Of a DNA stretch of 64,000 bases, positions 9,300 to 17,824 are shown piece by piece (the first letter of the stretch is position 1; the number at the start of each line of letters is the position of its first letter). A model generated the notes under the pieces. It did not search any database. It had not been told where the DNA came from and saw only the letters and a list, made by a program, of their open reading frames with translations. Source of the stretch: Rhodobacter sp. (GTDB lineage: Bacteria > Pseudomonadota > Alphaproteobacteria > Rhodobacterales > Rhodobacteraceae); NCBI GenBank assembly GCA_013821825.1, contig PNJK01000009.1, positions 1-64,000 on the forward strand. The letters run 5' to 3'. The translations under genes and the position numbers were made by a program.

Positions 9300-10379
9300 A
9301 TGGATGCGATGACAATTCGGACAACCAATGGACGCGGAATGCTTTACGACAGCATTCTGGACACTATCGGGGACACCCCGGTCGTGCGGATCAACAACCT
9401 CGCACCCGCCGGAGTGCGGGTCTATGTCAAGGTTGAGGCGTTCAATCCAGCGGCCTCGGTCAAGGACCGGCTGGCGCTGAACATCATCGAAGCAGCGGAA
9501 CGCGCCGGAACCCTCAAGCCGGGTCAGACCGTGGTAGAGGCAACCAGCGGCAACACCGGCATCGGCTTGGCGATGGTCTGCGCGCAAAAGGGCTATCCGC
9601 TGGTCGTGACGATGGCCGACAGCTTTTCGGTCGAGCGGCGGCGCCTGATGCGCATGTTGGGCGCGAAGGTCGTGCTGACCCCGCGCGCGCAAAAGGGCAC
9701 GGGAATGTACATGAAGGCTGTTGAACTGGCCGAAAAGCATGGCTGGTTTCTGGCCCGCCAGTTCGAAACATCAGCCAATGCCGACATCCATGAAGCGACC
9801 ACAGCGCGCGAAATCATCGCCGATTTTGCCGGGGATCGGCTTGACTATGTGGTGACCGGCTACGGCACCGGTGGCACGGTTACCGGTCTTTCTCGCGTGC
9901 TTCGCAAGGACCGGCCAGAGACACGGATTGTCCTGACCGAGCCCGCGAATGCGCAGCTGGTAGGCAGCGGGGTGGCACAGCAGCGGGGGGCTGGCGGTGC
10001 GCCTGCTGCCAGCCATCCAAGCTTCGAGCCGCATCCGATACAGGGCTGGACCCCGGATTTCATCCCGAACGTCCTTCAGGAATGTCTGGACAGCGGCGGG
10101 TATGACGAACTGATACCGGTCGCCGGTGCGGACGGTGTCGCTTGGGCGAAAAAGCTGGCGCAACGCGAAGGGATCCTTACCGGCATCTCTGGGGGAGCGA
10201 CCTTTGCAGTCGCGATGGGCATCGCGCAACGTGCCGAACCGGGGTCAGTCATCATGGCGATGCTGCCCGATACCGGCGAGCGCTATCTGACGACACCGCT
10301 TTTCGCGGACATTCCGGAAGACATGGATGCGGATGAGGTGGCGCTGTCAGTGTCGACGCCCGGATTTCAGTTGGGCTGA
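9300..10379 (+). CDS. cysK: Cysteine synthase-like PLP enzyme
   Basis: The 359-residue protein matches O-acetylserine sulfhydrylase family fold II enzymes. It has TIGDTPVVRI near the N-terminus, NPAASVKDR with the PLP lysine, TSGNTGIGLA contacting the cofactor, the glycine loop GYGTGGTVTG, and GISGGATF with the phosphate-binding Ser/Gly cluster. Typical members make cysteine from O-acetylserine and sulfide; close relatives use other nucleophiles (cysteate, 2,3-diaminopropionate). It is longer than the usual 310-320 residues because of an insertion around residues 222-240 and a C-terminal extension. It is followed 45 bases later by a broken PLP decarboxylase on the same strand, which hints at a specialised rather than housekeeping role. 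The symbol denotes the family; substrate is not proven. Confidence 0.75.
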   Translation: MDAMTIRTTNGRGMLYDSILDTIGDTPVVRINNLAPAGVRVYVKVEAFNPAASVKDRLALNIIEAAERAGTLKPGQTVVEATSGNTGIGLAMVCAQKGYPLVVTMADSFSVERRRLMRMLGAKVVLTPRAQKGTGMYMKAVELAEKHGWFLARQFETSANADIHEATTAREIIADFAGDRLDYVVTGYGTGGTVTGLSRVLRKDRPETRIVLTEPANAQLVGSGVAQQRGAGGAPAASHPSFEPHPIQGWTPDFIPNVLQECLDSGGYDELIPVAGADGVAWAKKLAQREGILTGISGGATFAVAMGIAQRAEPGSVIMAMLPDTGERYLTTPLFADIPEDMDADEVALSVSTPGFQLG

Positions 10380-10424
10380 AACCGCCGGCGCTGCAACAGG
10401 GAGCACAAGATAACAGCGCAGGAT

Positions 10425-11846
10425 ATGATCGTCTCGGAAGAGACCCTCGACCCGGCCGATTGGTCCAAGACCCGGGCAGTGGCGCACAGGATGGTGGATG
10501 ATGCCATAGACCATCTTGCCGGTGTCGGTGACCGCCCGCTCTGGCAAGAGATGCCTGCCGTCGTGCGCGACGCTCTTGCCCGACCGCTGCCGCAGGGCCC
10601 AAAGCCACTTGAGGCAGTCTATTCCGAAATCACGGCCAATATGATGCCGTACCCGACGGGCAACATCCATCCGCGGTTCTGGATGTGGTATATGGGCGCC
10701 GGGAACGTCACCGGCGCGCTTGCCGACTTTCTGGCCGCAATCGACGGATCGAACCTGGGCGGCGGCAATATGGCGGCAGCTCGGGTGGACCGTCAAGTCA
10801 CGGACTGGATTCGCGACATGATGGGCTTTCCCGGGGCGTCGAGCGGGACCCTGGTAAACGGCGGGTCCATGGCCAACATCATCGGGTTGATGGCGGCCCG
10901 CAACGCGCTGACGGGCGTCGATCTGCGCGAGGACGGCGTGGACGTCATGCCGCAACCGTTGCGGTTCTAAGCTTCCGATCAGGTTCACTACTGCCATCAG
11001 AAGGCGATGAACCTGCTGGGGCTGGGGAAACGGTCCCTGTTCAAGGTGCCATCGGACGATGCCTTTCGCATGGATCTGGGCGCCTTGAGGGATCGGGTTC
11101 GGGCCGATCGCGAAAACGGGGATCGGCCCGCTTGTGTGATAGCAACTGCGGGCACCACCAACACCGGATCCATCGACGATCTGTCCGCAGTCGCTGATCT
11201 TTGCGTGGCGGAAGGGCTATGGCTGCACATCGATGGCTGCATCGGAGCCCGGATCGCAATTGCACCCGATCATCGCCATCTGGTTGCAGGTATCGAGCGG
11301 GCGGATTCCCTGGCTCCCGATCTTCACAAAGGGCTTCAGGCCCAGTTCGATGTTGGCTTCGCTCTGGTTCGGGACCGGCGGAAGCACCGGGTGGCCTTTG
11401 CAGAAAATGTTGAATATCTTCAGAAAATTTCCCGCAGCGTCGCTGCTGGCGAATTCCTGCACGACTACAATCTGGATACGACACGCGGGTTCCGGGCGCT
11501 CAAGATCTGGATGATGCTCAAGGAACACGGGGTCGCAAAGTTCGGGCGGCTGATCGATCAGGGCATCGCGCAAGCTCAGTATCTGACCGGGTTGATCAGA
11601 CGCCAGCCATTGTTGCAGCAGATGGCGCCAACCGTGATCGATATTGTCAGTTTTCGCTTCAATCCCGGTGGAATGGAGGAAGGCGCACTGCGCGCGTTGA
11701 ACATCGAGATCATGCTGCAGCTGCAGGAGGCCGGGATTGCCGGCGTGTCGGACACCACTGTGAAAGGGCATTATTGCCTGCGCGTGGCCATCTGCAACCA
11801 CCGGACCAGACGCGCGGATCTGGACTTGGCGGCCGAGGTAGTATGA
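10425..11846 (+). pseudogene. Group II PLP-dependent decarboxylase (AADC/GAD-like), interrupted by an in-frame TAA
   Basis: Two open stretches in one frame (10425-10970 and 10971-11846) make a single 473-codon gene. The first has NIHPRFWMWYMGAG and NGGSMANIIGL; the second has VIATAGTTNTGSIDD, LWLHIDGCIGA (PLP-binding Asp) and the catalytic lysine in DLHKGLQ. These are the landmarks of aromatic-amino-acid/glutamate decarboxylases. The break is a TAA at 10968-10970 within LRF-stop-ASDQVHYCHQKA, where relatives have a tyrosine (Y-x-S-D-x-x-H). No frameshift is needed. The gene lies 45 bases downstream of the cysteine-synthase-like gene and was probably in its operon. Unless the stop is read through or is a sequence error, the enzyme is inactive because the lysine is beyond it. 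Confidence 0.75.
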
Positions 11847-11964
11847 TTGGCTATGCAGGTTGCAGAGCAGTCCGTCCAGGACCGCGCATGAACTGAAACG
11901 TCGGCAAACGCCCATCGGACAGGTCCCCGTTCTACTGATCACCGGGGGACGCGCACAACGCAGC

Positions 11965-12392
11965 CGCCTTCGTGCCGACCGCCTGAACAATCGACATTTT
12001 GGTGGCTGAGTACAAACTCGACCTTGAGGTTCGGGTGCTTGGCTTGGAACCGGTCCAGAAGACCCGACTGCGTCAGGCGAAAGGCAATGGGTTCCCGGCA
12101 CATCAGGCGAAAGATACCGATATGAGCGGTGCTCAGATCGTGCGCCGCCTGTTCGAAATGCTCCGCCGAGGCGGCAACGCTTTCGGGATGGGGCAGGATG
12201 ACAAAGCCAAATTCGGTCAGTTGATGGCCCGACGGCAATCTTTACACCAAACGCTGGCCCAGTTGCGCCTCAAGATCGGCCCGTCTGCGCTGCACAGTGG
12301 ATTGATAGACGCCCGGCACCTTCGCTGCAGCAAGGGTGCTGCCTTCGCGGGCGACCGCCAGAAAAAGAACGCAGATCGTTCCAGTCGAACAT
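11965..12392 (-). pseudogene. LysR-family regulator, N-terminal half, multiply disrupted
   Basis: From an ATG at 12392 the minus strand starts MFDWNDLRSF and, after a one-base change at the A run 12362-12366 (an extra T on the coding strand), continues LAVAREGSTLAAAK and QRRRADLEAQLGQRLV, the LysR helix-turn-helix and linker helix. A TAA at 12244-12242 then interrupts it in frame, after which PSGHQLTEFGF and the effector-domain start IAFRLTQSGLLDRFQAKHP follow. Near 11990 the frame is lost again. Only about half of the usual 300 residues can be traced. It could once have controlled the methyltransferase or the decarboxylase neighbours. Confidence 0.6.
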
Positions 12393-12544
12393 CGGCCCTC
12401 CGCGCCGGGACGATGCAACCCCGCAACTCTGCGGCTGTCTGTCCGCCAAAGCCAAGCGCATTTCTTCCTCAGGCGAACAGATCCGCCGCCCTGCCCAGAC
12501 ACCACACGTCCGCGGCGGTCGCAAACCGGGACACGTGACGGCAA

Positions 12545-13076
12545 ATGCCGCTCGTCCGAGGCTGCGAGATTCGATGCCGCATTCTGTCGTCTTGGGCTGA
12601 TGTTCTTGCCCAACCCTTGGGCAGGCCTCAAGGAAATCCACCGCGCACTCAAGTCTGGGGGGCGGTTTTGCAGCAGGGTCTTTACCGAACCGGAGGTGAA
12701 CCCCTGCCTGCGCATGCTGATGTCAGCAGCGATGCGCCAAGCAGGGCTTGCGCCCCGCGATCCGTTTCAGCCCGGCAGTCAGGTTAGCCTTGGCAAGCCT
12801 GGTCTGATGGATGATCTCATGCAGCAGGCAGGCTTCCGGTCCGTCGCCACCCCTTGGATGAAGGTGCCGTTCAGGTTGCCGACGACCGACGACTAACTGA
12901 CCGTCATCAAGGACCCGCCGGGCCCGATCCAGCGACTTCTCGCCCTGCTGGATGAAGCGGCTCGCGCAGCGGCCCGGGTGGACATCGCGGCACGGCTTGA
13001 TGCCCTTCAAACCGCAGGTGGCTGGATCGGGCCGAACACCCCGCTGCTGACGGAGGGGAAAGAAGATGGAATATGA
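12545..13076 (+). pseudogene. SAM-dependent methyltransferase, C-terminal part, interrupted by an in-frame TAA
   Basis: The frame encodes the second half of a class I methyltransferase: FDAAFCRLGLMFLPNP followed by GLKEIHRALKSGGRF (motifs around strands 4-5). A helical tail after the stop (PIQRLLALLDEAARAAAR then AGGWIGPNTPLL) matches UbiE-like relatives. The N-terminal SAM-binding glycine motif is missing because the fragment abuts the LysR remains. A TAA at 12894-12896 interrupts it at TTDD-stop-LTVIKD, where relatives have a tyrosine. Reading through would end at the TGA at 13074-13076. Not expected to be active. Confidence 0.6.
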
Positions 13077-13107
13077 TGGGGCGCTCGGCGCGGGTCGGAA
13101 AGTCACC

Positions 13108-13763
13108 ATGTCAAAACGCGCGATCCTCGCCACCTTGCAGGTTGTCGCGATCATCGCAGCGTGGTCCTGCCGGTCCTGGTTGCCGGTGCTGAGAGAAGAA
13201 CTGGTGCGCGACACCGTCGAGGGCCTTGACACTGCAGGCCCGCTGGCGCTGATCGGGTTGATGGTGCTGGCCATCGCGGCAAGTCCGATCCCCAGCAGCC
13301 CGATTGCCTTGGCGGCGGGTGCGCTTTACGGCACGCTGTGTGGAGGAGCGCTTGTGGTGACCGGTGCCGTTCTTGGGGGCGTTCTTGGCCTTTGGCGCAG
13401 CGCAGTATCTTGGCTTTGACGCCGTGCGGCGATCCACCGATCCTGTCCTGAAATACATCGCCGCCCCCCCGGTCGCAGTTCAGCCTGATGCTGATCGTCT
13501 TCGGCTCCCGCTTGATCCCCTTTATCTCGTTCGACGCGAACAGCTGCGCCGCTGGGATCACCTGCCTGTCGGTCGGCTGGTTCCCGGTCGCGACATTTCT
13601 GGGGGTCATGCCGATCTGCTTTGCACTGGCCACGATGGGGGTGGGCATGGCAGTGGGTGGCACGGACTGGATGTGGATCGTGGTCCTGCGTGGTGGGATT
13701 AATTGCTTCCACCTATCGGAAAATGGATTTGGGATCGGGTCAGATCCTGGAACCGTCCGCTGA
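13108..13763 (+). pseudogene. TVP38/TMEM64 (DedA-like SNARE-associated) membrane protein, frameshifted
   Basis: Three consecutive pieces in different frames together give a TVP38/TMEM64-type protein. The first is a membrane start (ILATLQVVAIIAAW) with ASPIPSSPIALAAGALYG, the conserved re-entrant motif. The second contains FGAAQYLGFDAVRR. The third is FGSRLIPFISFDANSCAAG and FPVATFLGVMPICFAL. Frame changes fall at about 13370-13390 and 13470-13490. The family comprises inner-membrane lipid scramblase-like proteins. An ATG at 13066 overlapping the methyltransferase end is an alternative start. No single intact product is possible. Confidence 0.65.
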
Positions 13764-14061
13764 ACGAATTACGAACAGGGTCCGGGCGAAGGCCCGGGTG
13801 TGGCCCCTATCTGCCGGATGTCCGGCGACCCTTTGAGGGCAGGTCCCTGATCCTTCATCCCCTCGACAGGCCAGACGCCACTCGCGGACGGAGGAAACGC
13901 CCAGTGGCCTTCGACAGGGTTGCGTTGATAAGGATCAATTCGGGCAGGAGACGAGTGCGATAGCATGAAAGTCTCAGGGCTTCGCAATGTGGTAGTTGCT
14001 TTGCGTCAGGTCCGTTCTGCGGTGCCAGGGATGGCGACCGTGCATTCCGGGGAGAGCAATC
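13764..14061. other. Leader region of the first BMP transporter operon
   Basis: About 300 bases without a gene. It should contain the promoter of the operon starting at 14062. GGAGAG at 14051-14056 is a good ribosome site. I looked for a purine-riboswitch-like core and did not find one I could support. Confidence 0.4.
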
Positions 14062-15093
14062 ATGACCGTATTTCAAAAGACACTGACGTGCGGGGCTGTG
14101 GCCTCGGCCTTGGCGATTTACACCGCTGGCGCGGCGCTGGCCTTCACCGCTTGTCAGGTCACCGATACCGGCGGCATCGACGACAACAGTTTCAACCAGA
14201 CTGCCTGGAAGGGCGTTGAAGATGCAAAGGCCGAACTGGGCATCGAAGCGAGGTTCCTTGAGAGCCAGGCGGAAACCGACTATGAGGCCAATATCAACTC
14301 GCTGTTGGGCGGCCAGTGCGATGTGATCGTTACAGTAGGGTTTCTTCTGGGAGACGCGACGAAGGCCGCAGCTGAGTCGAACCCGGAACAGAAGTTCTCG
14401 ATCGTCGACTATGCCTATGATCCGGTGGTGCCAAACATCCTTGGTCAGGTCTATGCGACCGACGAGGCGGCGTTTCTTGCCGGTTACCTTGCGGCTGGGA
14501 TGACGAAGTCAGGCACTCTGGGTACGTTCGGCGGAATCAACATTCCGCCGGTCACGATCTTCATGGATGGGTTTGTAGCCGGAGCGAACTACTACAATGC
14601 GCAGAAGGGCACTTCTGTCACCGTCCTCGGCTGGAACCCGGAGACGCGCGAAGGCCTTTTCACGAACAACTTCGAAAGCCTCGACGATGGCCGTGCCTAT
14701 GCCCAGAATCTCTATGACGAGGGCGCTGACATCGTGCTGCCGGTGGCGGGACCGGTCGGCCTAGGCTCGGCAGCCTTGGCCGATGAACTGGGGGTCGACA
14801 GGCTGAAGATCATCGGGGTGGATGCGGACCTTTACCTGACCGACCCGGACAAGAAGCATGTGTACCTGACCTCTGTCACCAAGCGGATGGACCAGACCGT
14901 CTACCAGGTCATCCAGCAGGCGATGGACGGGACCTTTGCCGGTGGCGTTATCGTCGGCACGCTGGCCTCGGGCGGTGTCGATCTCGCTCCTCTGCATGAC
15001 TTCGAAGATGCGGTTCCGGCAGAGCTGAAGGCCGAATTGGCCGCCGTCCGCGCGGGGATCATCGACGGCTCGATCAAGGTTTCCGGGCAGTAG
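14062..15093 (+). CDS. BMP-family ABC transporter substrate-binding protein (importer 1)
   Basis: The 343-residue protein has a signal-peptide-like start (TCGAVASALAIYTAGAALA) and then the BMP/PnrA-like core: CQVTDTGGIDDNSFNQTAW, IVTVGFLLGDATKAAA and FLAGYLAAGMTKSG. BMP proteins are periplasmic or lipid-anchored receptors for nucleosides and related purine compounds, delivering them to an ABC importer. The ATG at 14062 is chosen because GGAGAG lies 6 bases upstream and the signal peptide starts there; a longer frame from 13996 adds only unrelated residues. No lipobox is obvious, so it is probably soluble in the periplasm. It is the first gene of a four-gene importer operon. Confidence 0.88.
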   Translation: MTVFQKTLTCGAVASALAIYTAGAALAFTACQVTDTGGIDDNSFNQTAWKGVEDAKAELGIEARFLESQAETDYEANINSLLGGQCDVIVTVGFLLGDATKAAAESNPEQKFSIVDYAYDPVVPNILGQVYATDEAAFLAGYLAAGMTKSGTLGTFGGINIPPVTIFMDGFVAGANYYNAQKGTSVTVLGWNPETREGLFTNNFESLDDGRAYAQNLYDEGADIVLPVAGPVGLGSAALADELGVDRLKIIGVDADLYLTDPDKKHVYLTSVTKRMDQTVYQVIQQAMDGTFAGGVIVGTLASGGVDLAPLHDFEDAVPAELKAELAAVRAGIIDGSIKVSGQ

Positions 15094-15107
15094 TCGCCCA
15101 TCCCTTT

Positions 15108-15138
15108 GCGGCCCGCGCCCCTTTCCGGCGCGGGCCGC
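15108..15138 (+). terminator. Intercistronic GC-rich stem-loop
   Basis: A perfect 12-base-pair inverted repeat (GCGGCCCGCGCC at 15108-15119 and its complement at 15127-15138) with a 7-base loop lies between the binding-protein stop and the ATPase start. There is no T run directly after it, so it is more likely a partial terminator or 3' mRNA-protecting structure that keeps binding-protein levels above those of the membrane parts. Confidence 0.6.
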
Positions 15139-15158
15139 CCCTCTTCCCGGAGCCGGTC

Positions 15159-16685
15159 ATGCAGGTTGAACTCAAAGGCATCACCAAGCGGTTCGGCCCC
15201 GTAGTCGCCAACCGGGATGTAACCCTATCGGTGAAGGGGGGCGAGGTGCTGGGCCTTCTGGGCGAGAACGGCGCCGGCAAGTCTACGCTGATGAATGTGC
15301 TCTGCGGTCTTTACGCGCAGGATGAGGGCGAGATTATCATCGACGGCGATCCGGTCAGCTTTGGGGGTCCGGGCGCTGCAATCGCGGCCGGCATCGGCAT
15401 GGTGCATCAGCATTTCATGCTGGTCCCGGTGTTCACGGTCGCCGAAAACGTGGTCCTTGGGGTCGAGCCGACCGGCAGGCTCGACCGGCTGGACCTTGCG
15501 TCGGCGCGCGCGAAAGTGACGGAGATCGGAGAGAAATACGGGCTTCACGTCGACCCGGACGAGGTGATCGAAAACCTGCCGGTCGGGGTGCAGCAGCGCG
15601 TCGAGATCATCAAGGTGCTATTCCGGTCCGCCGATCTGGTGATCCTGGACGAACCCACCGCCGTCCTGACCCCGCAAGAGGTCGAGGAGTTCTTCGGTAT
15701 CGTCCGCAGCCTGCGCGACGCCGGAAAGGCGATCATCTTCATCACGCACAAGTTGGGGGAAATCACCGAAATCGCAGACCGGATCAGCGTTCTGCGCGCT
15801 GGCGAAATCGTGGGCGAGGCGGACCCAAAAACCGCGCGGCTTGAAGATCTGGCACAGATGATGGTGGGCCGTCCGGTCAGCTTTGACGTCGACAAGCCGC
15901 CGCTTGAAGCGGGCGCGCCGATCCTTGCAGTGCAGGATCTGGTCGTTCTGCGCGAGGACGACGCCGTTGCGGTGGACCGGGTCAGCCTTACGGTGCGGTC
16001 CGGCGAGATCGTCGGGCTGGCGGGGGTGCAGGGCAACGGGCAGACCGAATTGATCGAGGCGTTGACCGGCCTGCGGATGCCGGCAGCGGGCACCATCACC
16101 TATCAGGGCGCCGACATCACACGCGCTACGGTGCGTGTGCGGCACCGGATGGGCATTGCCCATATTCCCGAAGATCGCCAGCGCAGCGGCATGATCGGCG
16201 CATTCACCGTGGCCGAGAACATGGTGCTGGACACCTATTACGACGACCGCTTTTCGCGCGGGCCGCAGATCATCTGGCCCAAGGTCCACGAACAGGCGGC
16301 GATCTCTGCGACAGAATTCGATGTCCGTACGCCGTCAGTCTTTTTGCGCGCTGGACATCTTTCCGGGGGCAATCAGCAAAAGCTGGTCGTGGCAAGGGAA
16401 CTATCGCGCGAAACCAAGTTGGTGATCGCGGCACAGCCAACGCGCGGGCTGGATGTCGGCTCGGTCGAATACATCCACAGGCGGCTGGTAGAGGCGCGGC
16501 AGGAAGGCGATGGCGTGCTGATCATGTCGTCGGAACTGGACGAAATCCTGGCGCTCTCGGACCGGATATTGGTGATGTTCAAGGGCCGCATCGTGGCGGA
16601 GTTCGATGCAACTGCCGCTGCGTTCGACAAATCCGCCATAGGGCTGGCGATGGCCGGTGGCGCCGGTGCCGAGGTGGCGGCGTGA
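15159..16685 (+). CDS. ABC transporter ATP-binding protein, two nucleotide-binding domains (importer 1)
   Basis: The 508-residue protein holds two fused ATPase domains as in sugar/nucleoside importers (RbsA/YufO type). Domain 1 (about 1-245) has Walker A GENGAGKST, signature LPVGVQQRVEI and Walker B VILDEPTAVL. Domain 2 (about 255-500) has the degenerate Walker A GVQGNGQTE normal for the second domain in this family, signature LSGGNQQKLV and AAQPTRGLD. It powers import by the two permeases that follow. Its stop overlaps the start of the next gene (GTGA at 16682-16685), indicating coupled translation. Confidence 0.9.
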   Translation: MQVELKGITKRFGPVVANRDVTLSVKGGEVLGLLGENGAGKSTLMNVLCGLYAQDEGEIIIDGDPVSFGGPGAAIAAGIGMVHQHFMLVPVFTVAENVVLGVEPTGRLDRLDLASARAKVTEIGEKYGLHVDPDEVIENLPVGVQQRVEIIKVLFRSADLVILDEPTAVLTPQEVEEFFGIVRSLRDAGKAIIFITHKLGEITEIADRISVLRAGEIVGEADPKTARLEDLAQMMVGRPVSFDVDKPPLEAGAPILAVQDLVVLREDDAVAVDRVSLTVRSGEIVGLAGVQGNGQTELIEALTGLRMPAAGTITYQGADITRATVRVRHRMGIAHIPEDRQRSGMIGAFTVAENMVLDTYYDDRFSRGPQIIWPKVHEQAAISATEFDVRTPSVFLRAGHLSGGNQQKLVVARELSRETKLVIAAQPTRGLDVGSVEYIHRRLVEARQEGDGVLIMSSELDEILALSDRILVMFKGRIVAEFDATAAAFDKSAIGLAMAGGAGAEVAA

Positions 16686-17824
16686 CCACTCAGGGCACAT
16701 TGGACGCCGCCTCTCGCGCTTTGCTGAAGCGCGCCGCTCCCGGTCGTGCGGCCTTTGAGGACCTGGTGGTTGTGCCGGTTTTCGCGGTGATCGTGGCGCT
16801 GGTTCTTGGGGCGCTGACGATGCTGGCCACCGATGTCGATCTGCCGACCATCGGACGGTCCTATGTGGCGCTTCTGGTGGGGGCTGTCGGGTCGCTGAAC
16901 GCGATTTCCGAGACGCTTACCGCCGCGATCCCGCTGGTTCTGGCCGGGCTTGGCCTGGCCCTTGGGTTCCGGGCCGGGCTGTTCAACATCGGGGCCGAGG
17001 GGCAACTTCTGATGGGCGGCATCGCGGCGGTCATCGTCGGCTTCAGCCTCCCGGGTCTGCCCTTTGCTCTGCTGATGCCGCTTTGCCTTCTGGCTGGTGC
17101 GCTGGTGGGCGCGCTTTACGCCAGCATTGCCGGCTGGCTTCGTGCAGCGACCGGCGCGCATGAGGTTATTTCGACCATCATGCTCAACCTCATTTCGTAC
17201 CGGCTGCTGGACTACATCCTGCGTCTTCCAACCGTTCAGCTGTCAGGCCGCGCCGATCCGATCTCAAAGCCGGTGCCGCTGAACGCCGCATTGCCCAGGC
17301 TACTGGACTGGATCGACCCGAACCTGCGGCTGCATGCGGGGGTCTTCCTGATGCTGGCGGCAGTGGCGGTGGTCTATTGGCTGCTGTTTCGCACCAAGCT
17401 TGGGTTCGAGTTTCGAGCCAGTGGCGAGAACCCCGATGCAGCGCGCTATGCCGGTATCCGCGCGGGCTGGGTGATCGTTCTGGCGATGGCGATTGCAGGG
17501 GCGTTGGCGGGACTGGCGGGCGCAAGTCAGGTGCTGGGCGTTCTGGGTCGGGCCACGCCGGGCTTTTCGGCCGGTATCGGCTTTGACGCCATCGCGGTGG
17601 CATTGCTGGGCAGGTCGCATCCCGTGGGGGTATTGCTTGCGGGACTCCTGTTCGGAGCGCTGGAGGCGGGCGGGCGCCAGATGCAGGTCGACGCCGGCGT
17701 GTCCATCGACTTGATCGGGATCATTCAGGCGCTGATCATCGTCTTCATCGCCGCCCCCCTTCTGGTCCGCGCGATCTTTCCCTGGGGCTTTCGTCGGCAC
17801 GGATCCGAGGAGAACCGGCCATGA
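16682..17824 (+). CDS. ABC transporter permease 1 (importer 1, BPD_transp_2 family)
   Basis: A 380-residue integral membrane protein with about eight to ten hydrophobic segments. It carries the branched-chain/ribose-type permease features GLGLALGFRAGLFNIGAEGQ (cytoplasmic coupling region) and AGASQVLGVLGRATPGFSAGIG near the C-terminus. It starts with GTG at 16682, overlapping the ATPase stop, and its own stop overlaps the next permease by four bases (ATGA at 17821-17824). It would form the membrane channel with the second permease for purine/nucleoside-type substrates. Confidence 0.88.
   Translation: MTTQGTLDAASRALLKRAAPGRAAFEDLVVVPVFAVIVALVLGALTMLATDVDLPTIGRSYVALLVGAVGSLNAISETLTAAIPLVLAGLGLALGFRAGLFNIGAEGQLLMGGIAAVIVGFSLPGLPFALLMPLCLLAGALVGALYASIAGWLRAATGAHEVISTIMLNLISYRLLDYILRLPTVQLSGRADPISKPVPLNAALPRLLDWIDPNLRLHAGVFLMLAAVAVVYWLLFRTKLGFEFRASGENPDAARYAGIRAGWVIVLAMAIAGALAGLAGASQVLGVLGRATPGFSAGIGFDAIAVALLGRSHPVGVLLAGLLFGALEAGGRQMQVDAGVSIDLIGIIQALIIVFIAAPLLVRAIFPWGFRRHGSEENRP

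Noticed and set aside
8304..12896. Reassignment of TAA to tyrosine as a genetic code variant
   Set aside because: TAA terminates intact genes in this window (for example at 32287-32289 and 39922-39924), and dozens of nearby genes need no recoding.
13700..13702. A fifth TAA at a possible tyrosine position in the TVP38-like pseudogene
   Set aside because: The reading frame around it is uncertain because of several frame changes, and a tyrosine there is not predicted by the family.
15159..16685. Loss of the Walker A lysine in the second ATPase domain as a defect
   Set aside because: The GNGQ-E form is normal for the second domain of this ABC family and occurs in both importers here.
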